Source of the DNA: Bradyrhizobium sp. CB1015
GTDB taxonomy: Bacteria; Pseudomonadota; Alphaproteobacteria; Rhizobiales; Xanthobacteraceae
Direction: 5' to 3'
Length of the DNA stretch: 64,000 bases
Assembly: GCF_025200925.1 (NCBI RefSeq)
Contig: NZ_CP104174.1
Coordinates: 3,162,001-3,226,000, forward strand
The notes beneath the pieces are model-generated. The model saw nothing but the letters and a program-made list of their open reading frames with translations. It did not search any database and was not told the DNA's origin. A program made the translations under genes and the position numbers. Positions 58,618-64,000 of the stretch are shown here, piece after piece (within the stretch, counting starts at the first letter, position 1; the number at the start of each line of letters is the position of its first letter).

Positions 58618-59412
58618 CTACTTCCCCTTGCTCGTGAACTTCTTCACCGCGGTGCGGAACGCCTCCGTATTCATCGCCATGATGATCTTGTGCTCCTCGG
58701 CATCGAGCTGCTGCTTCACCGGCGTGGTCGCAGCCTGATAGACCAGCTGCTTGGTGCCGGCAATCGAAGCCGGCGGGTTCTGCGCGAGACGCTCGGCGAG
58801 CTGCCGCGTAGCCGCCTTCAGCTCGGTTGCGGGAACGGTCTTGGCGACCAGGCCCCATTCATAGGCCTGCTGCGCGGTAAAATTGTCCTCGGCGAGAAAG
58901 ATCTGCAGCGCGCGGCGGGAGCCGACCGTGCCGACGATGCCGACCGTCGAGCCGCCGTCGGGCGACACGCCGATCTTGGCATAGGCCGGCGTGAACTTGG
59001 CATCGTCGGCGGCGATGCAGAGATCGGTGACGAAGGCGAGGCCCATGCCGGCGCCGGCCGCCGAGCCGTGCACGCTCGACAGCGAGATCTTCGGCATGCG
59101 CCTGACGACCTCGATGAAGGCGTGATAGTGCTTCAGGAGCTCGCCGACGACGGGCGTCACCGTGCCGGCTTCGGCGGCGGCTCCGATCGTCTGCAGATCG
59201 CCGCCGGCGCAGAAGGCGCGGCCTTCGCCCTCGAGCACGACGACGCGGATGTCGTCCGCGCCTTCGACGTAGGCCGCGAGCTGCTCGAGCTTCTGCGCAA
59301 TCGCAAGGTTGATCGCGTTGAACGCGGCAGGGCGGTTCAGCGTGATGGTCGCGATCGGGCCATCGATCCGCAGCAGGGCGGGATCGTCGGGCTTTGAGAC
59401 GGGAGCGGTCAT
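58618..59412 (-). CDS. Enoyl-CoA hydratase/isomerase family protein, PaaG-like
   Basis: A 264-residue crotonase-fold protein. IATITLNRPAAFNAINLAIA is at the start and the oxyanion segment is GEGRAFCAGGDLQTIG. The second segment is HGSAAGAGMGLAFVTDLCIA, then AYAKIGVSPDGGSTVGI. The hydratase glutamates are replaced (Gly in GAGMGLA; Ala/Tyr in TPAYAKIG), while the later aspartate in SPDGG is kept, as in PaaG-type isomerases. It probably moves a double bond in an acyl-CoA. ATG 59412; GGAG nine bases upstream. Confidence 0.88.
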   Translation of the reverse strand: MTAPVSKPDDPALLRIDGPIATITLNRPAAFNAINLAIAQKLEQLAAYVEGADDIRVVVLEGEGRAFCAGGDLQTIGAAAEAGTVTPVVGELLKHYHAFIEVVRRMPKISLSSVHGSAAGAGMGLAFVTDLCIAADDAKFTPAYAKIGVSPDGGSTVGIVGTVGSRRALQIFLAEDNFTAQQAYEWGLVAKTVPATELKAATRQLAERLAQNPPASIAGTKQLVYQAATTPVKQQLDAEEHKIIMAMNTEAFRTAVKKFTSKGK

Positions 59413-59639
59413 CTTAAAATTCTCCGGCAGGAGGTCGAGGCTCGAACTAAATCGCAGAAGGGCAGGGGTGACAATCCCCGGCCGCCGCTCTTGCGCCGGG
59501 CGGAACGATAGGCTCAAATAGGCCCGCTTTCGCCATGGGACGGACACGAGCGCCGGCTCCTCGCAAGGCCAGCAACCAAAATCAGCGAGAGAGGAGGCGA
59601 CATGGGTCACGCTCGTGTCTTCCGGAAATGGGCTGTCCG

Positions 59640-60857
59640 ATGACGGGCCCGGTGATCATCGTCGGTGCCGGCCATGGCGGCTACCAGGTCGCAGCATCGC
59701 TGCGCCAGGCCGGCTTTTCCGAGCGCATCAGCCTGATCAACGACGAGGCGCATTTGCCCTATCAGCGGCCGCCGCTGTCCAAGGCCTACATCAAGGGCTC
59801 CGCGGGTCCGGAGAGCCTGATGTTCCGGCCCGAGAAGTTTTACCAGGACCAGACCATCGAGCTAATCGCCGGCCGCGCCGCCTCCATCGACCGCGCCGGG
59901 CGCAAGGTGCATCTCGCCTCGGGCGCGACACTGGATTACGGCCACCTCGTGCTCGCGACCGGCGCGCGCAACCGCCTGCTTGATCTGCCCAATGCCAATC
60001 TGCCCGACGTGAAATACTTGCGCATCCTCGACGACAGCGAGGCGCTGCGCGCGATCATGCCGTCGAAGACACGCGCCGTGATCATCGGCGCCGGCTTCAT
60101 CGGCCTCGAATTCGCTGCGACCGCCCGCATCAAGGGCCTCGAAGTCGACGTGCTCGAGCTCGCCCCGCGCGTGATGGCGCGGGCGGTGACAGCGGAGGTC
60201 TCGGAGTATTTCCAGGACCGCCATCGCGAAGCCGGCATCCGCATCCATCTCGGCGTGCAGGCGACCTCGATCGAAGCCGAGGGCGGCAAGGTCACCGGCG
60301 TGTCCTTGAGCGACGGGCGGCATCTGCCGGCTGACCTCGTCGTGGTCGGCGTCGGCGTGCTGCCGAACATCGAGCTCGCGGCCGAGGCGGGGTTGCCGGT
60401 CGCCGCTGGCATCATCGTCGATGAATATCTGTCGACGGCTGATCCCAACATCTCCGCGATCGGCGATTGCGCGCTGTTCGCGAGCCCACGCTTCGGCGGC
60501 TCGCTGCGGCTGGAATCGGTGCAGAACGCCACCGATCACGCCCGCTGCCTCGCAGCAAAGCTGACCGGCGACAAGAAACCGTACGACAGCCATCCCTGGT
60601 TCTGGAGCGACCAGGGCGAGGACAAGCTCCAGATCGCGGGGCTGACGACCGGCTACGACCGCGTCGTGCTGCGCGGGGATCCCGCCAAGAAGGCGTTCTC
60701 GGCGTTCTGCTATCGCGGCGACAAGCTGCTCGGCATCGAATCCATCAACCGCGCCGGCGACCACATGTTCGGCCGGAGATTGCAGGCCATGGACCGTTCC
60801 ATCACGCCGGAGCAGGCCGCCGACGAAAGCTTCGACCTGAAGAGCGCCCTGGCGTAG
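59640..60857 (+). CDS. FAD-dependent ferredoxin/rubredoxin reductase-type oxidoreductase
   Basis: A 405-residue flavoprotein of the putidaredoxin-reductase class. FAD fold VIIVGAGHGGYQVAASLRQA, then YQRPPLSKAYIKG, ATGARNRLLDLP, the NADH fold AVIIGAGFIGLEFAATARIKG and ISAIGDCALF. The C-terminal domain has ESVQNATDHARCLAAKLTG and HPWFWSDQGEDKLQIAGL, typical of reductases serving [2Fe-2S] ferredoxins of cytochrome P450 or Rieske oxygenases. No such partner is adjacent. The ATG at 59640 was preferred; an ATG four codons earlier lacks proper spacing. Confidence 0.9.
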   Translation: MTGPVIIVGAGHGGYQVAASLRQAGFSERISLINDEAHLPYQRPPLSKAYIKGSAGPESLMFRPEKFYQDQTIELIAGRAASIDRAGRKVHLASGATLDYGHLVLATGARNRLLDLPNANLPDVKYLRILDDSEALRAIMPSKTRAVIIGAGFIGLEFAATARIKGLEVDVLELAPRVMARAVTAEVSEYFQDRHREAGIRIHLGVQATSIEAEGGKVTGVSLSDGRHLPADLVVVGVGVLPNIELAAEAGLPVAAGIIVDEYLSTADPNISAIGDCALFASPRFGGSLRLESVQNATDHARCLAAKLTGDKKPYDSHPWFWSDQGEDKLQIAGLTTGYDRVVLRGDPAKKAFSAFCYRGDKLLGIESINRAGDHMFGRRLQAMDRSITPEQAADESFDLKSALA

Positions 60858-60860
60858 TCT

Positions 60861-61015
60861 TTCTTCTCCCTCTCCCCGTTCTTACGGGGAGAGGGCTGGG
60901 GTGAGGGGCTTTCTCCGCACACACAGTGACAGTTGGACTCGCGGAGACTCCCCTCACCGGAATTTGCTCTCGCAAATTCCGACCTCTCCCCGCAGGCGGG
61001 GAGAGGCGAAGAGGC
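60861..61015. repeat. CCTCTCCCCGT..ACGGGGAGAGG repeat, paired
   Basis: CCCTCTCCCCGTTCTTACGGGGAGAGGG hairpin with GGGGTGAGGGG after it, then GACTCCCCTCACCGGAATTTG and a second hairpin CCTCTCCCCGCAGGCGGGGAGAGG. The two halves are inverted copies. It separates convergent genes (flavoprotein and ribokinase). Confidence 0.8.
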
Positions 61016-61017
61016 CC

Positions 61018-61926
61018 CTACAGCACCTCCGCCACTTCCGCCGCCGTCGGCATCGATGGCCCGGCGCCCATGCGCTGCACGCTGATTGAGGCGGCGGCGT
61101 TGGCGAAGGCGAGGGCGTCGCGCAAGGCTGCGCCGTCAGCCAGTTGCGCGGCGAGCGCGCCGACAAAGCAGTCGCCGGCGCCTGTGGTATCGACCGCCTT
61201 CACCACACGGCCGGCCACCGAAATCTCCTCGCACCCGTCGAGCGCGAGCACGCCGCGGTTGCCGAGCGTGACGCAGATGGTCTGGTCCTCGCGCGCCTGA
61301 AGTTTTCGCGCGACGTCGGTGATGCGGGCGGCCGCGTCGCTCTCGGAGAGCTCTACGCCTGCGAGGAAGCCGAGCTCGGTCTCGTTCAGCACGAGGATGT
61401 CGACCAGCGCCAGCAACTCGCCCGGCATCTTCTGCGCCGGCGCCGGGTTCAGCATGGTCACCGCCCCCGCCGCGCGGGCGCGGCGGAAGAACGCGGCGAT
61501 CGCCGGCAGCGGAATCTCGAACTGGCTGACGGCGACGTCGCCCGCCAGCATCGGCACGACGCTGACGTCGTCTGCGCCGACCAGCGCGTTCGCCCCGGGA
61601 ACGACGACGATGGTATTGTCGGCCTCGGCCACCGTGATGATGGCCGTCCCGGTGTGCGCCTCGGCCGTCTCCACGACGTAGCCGAGATCGATGCCCTGCT
61701 CGCTGAGAAAGCCCTTCAGCTCAGCGCCGAATGAATCCTTCCCCAGTCGTCCGATCAGCGTGGTCCGCGCCCCTAACCGCGACGCCGCCACCGCCTGGTT
61801 CGCGCCCTTGCCGCCCGGGAAATACAGCACCTGGCGGCCGGCGACGGTCTCGCCGATTCGTGGATGGCGATCGGCCGTCGCCACCACATCCATGTTGATG
61901 CTGCCGGCGACGAAGACACGTCCCAT
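61018..61926 (-). CDS. rbsK: Ribokinase
   Basis: A 302-residue PfkB-family kinase with ribokinase features. VFVAGSINMDVVATADRHPRIGET at the start is followed by the sugar-binding FPGGKGANQAVAASRLG. LNPAPAQKMP and LNETELGFLAG follow, then the ATP/catalytic signature DTTGAGDCFVGALAAQLADG with the base Asp. It phosphorylates ribose at O5. It is second on the minus strand after a related kinase (18 bases apart), forming a two-kinase operon without transporter genes in the window. Confidence 0.9.
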   Translation of the reverse strand: MGRVFVAGSINMDVVATADRHPRIGETVAGRQVLYFPGGKGANQAVAASRLGARTTLIGRLGKDSFGAELKGFLSEQGIDLGYVVETAEAHTGTAIITVAEADNTIVVVPGANALVGADDVSVVPMLAGDVAVSQFEIPLPAIAAFFRRARAAGAVTMLNPAPAQKMPGELLALVDILVLNETELGFLAGVELSESDAAARITDVARKLQAREDQTICVTLGNRGVLALDGCEEISVAGRVVKAVDTTGAGDCFVGALAAQLADGAALRDALAFANAAASISVQRMGAGPSMPTAAEVAEVL

Positions 61927-61944
61927 AGCAGACCTCGGCGAACG

Positions 61945-62838
61945 CTAGACCCTGACCTCGAACTCGTGCCTGACCTTCGCGATATCGACCAGCGTCGGCA
62001 AGCCGGCCTCGTTGCCGAGGCGCTGGATCTTGAAGGTCGAGGCGGCGCGAGCGAAGTCAAAATGCTCGCGCCAGCTTTTGCCGGGATGGGCGAGGTAGGA
62101 ATAGACATAGGCGCCGTGGAAGACGTCGCCGGCGCCGTTGGTGTCGATCACGCGCTCGCGCGGGATCGGCATCGCCGGCATCACCTGCACCGTCCCGGTT
62201 TCGTCGTACCAGAACAGGCCCTTCTCGCCCATGGTGACGCCGCCGATCTTGCAGCCGCGGCTCTTGAGATAGTCGAGCATCCTCTCCGGCGTCAGGTCCA
62301 TCTGCTCGCACAGGCGCTCGGCGACTATGGCGACGTCGATGAATTCGAGCAGCTCATGGGTGTTGGTGCGCAGGCCGCCGCCGTCGAGCGAGGTCAGGAT
62401 GCCGGCCTCGCGGCACACCTTGGCATAGTGGATCGCCGCATCCGGCTGATGGCCGTCGACATGTAGCGCGCGGCAGCCGCCGAGATTGAGCATCGGAAAG
62501 GGGTGGATGTGGTCGTCGTCGCGGCAGCGGACGATGGCGCGCTTGCCGTCCTTGGGCATGATGAAGGAGAGCGAGGACTGGTTGACCTTGCGCCCATGCA
62601 GCGAGATGCCGTACTTCGCGCACATGTCCTGGAACATGCGCCCGAGCCAGTCATTGGCTGCGGTCGCGATCAGGTCCGGCACGATGCCGAGCTTGGCGCA
62701 GCAGAATGCCGCCGTCACCGCATTGCCGCCGAAGGAGACCGCGTAGTCACGCGCCACGTGCTTCTCGTCGCCGGTCGGCATGTGGTCGGTGATGAAGACG
62801 ACGTCGATATAGGTCTGTCCGATGAAGAGAGCCTGCAT
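61945..62838 (-). CDS. PfkB-family sugar kinase
   Basis: A 297-residue kinase of the same superfamily but a different subgroup. FIGQTYIDVVFITDHMPTGDEKHVARDYAVSFGGNAVTAAF is at the start, the middle has RCRDDDHIHPFP, and the signature DTNGAGDVFHGAYVYSYL carries the catalytic Asp. The FGGNA motif and the length suit a carbohydrate kinase acting on a hexose or keto-deoxy sugar acid; the substrate is unknown. If it is a 2-keto-3-deoxy sugar-acid kinase it would fit the dehydratase nearby. First gene of the pair. Confidence 0.88.
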   Translation of the reverse strand: MQALFIGQTYIDVVFITDHMPTGDEKHVARDYAVSFGGNAVTAAFCCAKLGIVPDLIATAANDWLGRMFQDMCAKYGISLHGRKVNQSSLSFIMPKDGKRAIVRCRDDDHIHPFPMLNLGGCRALHVDGHQPDAAIHYAKVCREAGILTSLDGGGLRTNTHELLEFIDVAIVAERLCEQMDLTPERMLDYLKSRGCKIGGVTMGEKGLFWYDETGTVQVMPAMPIPRERVIDTNGAGDVFHGAYVYSYLAHPGKSWREHFDFARAASTFKIQRLGNEAGLPTLVDIAKVRHEFEVRV

Positions 62839-63050
62839 TGCTTGTCCGTGATGCGCTTGTGGTCCCGGCCGGCGGGATTACTCTAGCACCGGTTCCGCTC
62901 CGGAGGGACGCTGAAATTATTCGCAAAACTGCCGCCCGAAGCGCTTGAGGTCAGCATGGTGCCGGAATACGACCATGTCGGGCCAATGCCAAGCCCGGAC
63001 AAACGCCGTCTTCCGGTCCGTGGGTTCCAGGTCCATCAAAAGGGTGCAGA

Positions 63051-63899
63051 ATGATCACCGGCCTCGATCACATCGTCGTTCTGGTGGGCGATATCGGTGC
63101 GGCCAAGGCGGCCTATCAGACGCTGCTCGCCCGCGCGCCGGCCTGGCAGAACTCGGGCGAGGGCGCCGACCGGGTGCTGTTCACCTTCGACAACATGACC
63201 ATCGAGCTGATGGCCCCTCACGGCTTCAGCGTCACCGCCGACCGCATGCGCGCACTGCTCGGCGACCAGGAGGGCATGCTCGCCAGCCTGTGCTTTCGTG
63301 TCGCCGACATCGGCAAGATGCACCGGCGGCTGGAGCGGGTGGCCCTGAGGCCGGATCCGGTCGCCGAGGTCGAGAGCAGCGACGCCGGCACCGGCGCCGT
63401 GCTGCACTGGAAGCGCACGCGGGCCGCCACCGAGCTGACGCGCGGCGTGCGCATGTTCTTCCTGGAGCTGGCCGACGAGCGTCCGAAGTCGGCCGCGACC
63501 GACATCGCGCCGATCGAGGGGCTCGACCACGTCGTCGTCACCACGGAGGATTCCGAGCGCGCCGCCGCGCTCTACGGCGCCCGGCTCGGCCTCGATCTCG
63601 CGCTCGACCGCTCGCACCAGGACTGGGGCCAGCTGATGTTCTTCCGCTGCGGCGATCTCATCGTCGAGGTGGTGCGCCGCCCGGTCGCGGGCGGCGATGC
63701 CGCGCATGACCGGCTCTGGGGCCTGAGCTGGCGCGTCGCCGACATCGACGCCACCCGCGCCCGCCTGATCGCTGCCGGACTCGACGTCTCCGAGGTGCGC
63801 ACCGGCCGCAAGCCGGGCACGCGCATCATGACGGTGCGGAGCGGCACCTGCGGGATCCAGACCGTGCTGCTGGAGCGCTCGCCGAAGCCGGTGGAGTGA
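63051..63899 (+). CDS. VOC-family protein, two glyoxalase-like domains
   Basis: A 282-residue protein with two vicinal-oxygen-chelate folds. The first starts GLDHIVVLVGDIGAAKAAYQ and includes FDNMTIELMAPHGF. The second starts GLDHVVVTTEDSERAAALYG with FFRCGDLIVEVVRRPV, and the end is GTRIMTVRSGTCGIQTVLLE. Metal-site histidine and glutamate positions are present in both halves (LDHI/ELMA; LDHV/EVVR). Function could be dioxygenase, isomerase or lyase; not assignable. Its ATG is at 63051; it is divergent from the kinase pair. Confidence 0.85.
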   Translation: MITGLDHIVVLVGDIGAAKAAYQTLLARAPAWQNSGEGADRVLFTFDNMTIELMAPHGFSVTADRMRALLGDQEGMLASLCFRVADIGKMHRRLERVALRPDPVAEVESSDAGTGAVLHWKRTRAATELTRGVRMFFLELADERPKSAATDIAPIEGLDHVVVTTEDSERAAALYGARLGLDLALDRSHQDWGQLMFFRCGDLIVEVVRRPVAGGDAAHDRLWGLSWRVADIDATRARLIAAGLDVSEVRTGRKPGTRIMTVRSGTCGIQTVLLERSPKPVE

Positions 63900-63913
63900 G
63901 CGGAGCGTACGGT

Positions 63914-63968
63914 ATCGTGTCCCGGACGCGCTGCAACGCTCTTGCGTTGCTGCGCAGAGCCGGGACCT
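63914..63968. repeat. GTCCCGGACGCG palindromic repeat, single
   Basis: TCGTGTCCCGGACGCGCTGC at the left, GCGCAGAGCCGGGACC at the right, with AACGCTCTTGCGTT between. It is one of the two elements of the paired repeat at 7869-8005, here alone and close to the window end. Confidence 0.82.
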
Positions 63969-64000
63969 AGAAGGCGGTGACCTCTCACTTGGAGACACGG

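Noticed and set aside
1..64000. CRISPR array, insertion sequence, prophage, tRNA or rRNA
   Set aside because: Repeats found are dispersed palindromes without regular spacers. No transposase, integrase or cloverleaf sequence was seen on reading, though a covariance search was not possible.

Overview
The window is GC-rich alphaproteobacterial DNA that most resembles Bradyrhizobium or a close relative. The basis is the gene content (end of fixGHIS; nrtABC; narK, single-domain haemoglobin, flavoprotein, nasC), small rhizobial secreted proteins, and at least six families of palindromic intergenic repeats. The order from fixIS to the nitrate cluster matches, from memory, the B. diazoefficiens chromosome. 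I see no tRNA, rRNA, CRISPR array, insertion sequence, phage gene or replication origin.

Layout. 1-5.5 kb: 3' end of fixI, fixS, an MFS exporter, a secreted cupin protein divergent from a thioredoxin-fold peroxiredoxin-like gene, and a LysR regulator. 5.7-9.5 kb: patatin-like lipase, DUF2236 oxygenase and an orphan glycogen synthase. 9.7-16.3 kb: class III CoA-transferase followed by a complete dipeptide-type ABC importer. 16.4-26.5 kb: zinc alcohol dehydrogenase, isopropylmalate dehydrogenase-like enzyme, crotonase-fold protein, an overlapping LysR/XRE regulator pair, a CcdA-like thiol transporter, a haem peroxidase and several small secreted or membrane proteins. 26.8-32.2 kb: TRAP transporter, serine beta-lactamase-like hydrolase and intradiol dioxygenase.

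32.2-44.9 kb is the most coherent block: nitrate assimilation with nitric oxide handling. A PP2C-plus-Hanks-kinase fusion and a formate/nitrite channel run leftwards. nrtABC (nitrate ABC importer) and narK-bjgb-flp-nasC (antiporter, haemoglobin, flavoprotein reductase, assimilatory nitrate reductase) run rightwards. I read a tandem NtrC-type enhancer between the divergent channel and nrtA genes, with a sigma-54-type -24/-12 element on each side. A second copy lies before narK with the same enhancer-to-promoter spacing. Nitrite reductase and NasS/NasT are not in the window.

45-64 kb is sugar, sugar-acid and aldehyde metabolism: two SMP-30-type lactonases, aldo/keto reductase, DMT exporter, zinc dehydrogenase, an Lrp regulator divergent from a homodimeric 2-oxoacid dehydrogenase E1, aldehyde dehydrogenase, uronate dehydrogenase-like enzyme, IlvD/Edd sugar-acid-type dehydratase, enoyl-CoA isomerase-like protein, ferredoxin-reductase-type flavoprotein, ribokinase, a second PfkB kinase and a two-domain VOC protein. 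A perfect FixK/FNR box precedes a small secreted protein in this part.

Limits: similarity statements come from reading motifs and from memory of families. No database search was run, and start codons were chosen from Shine-Dalgarno spacing and conserved N-termini.
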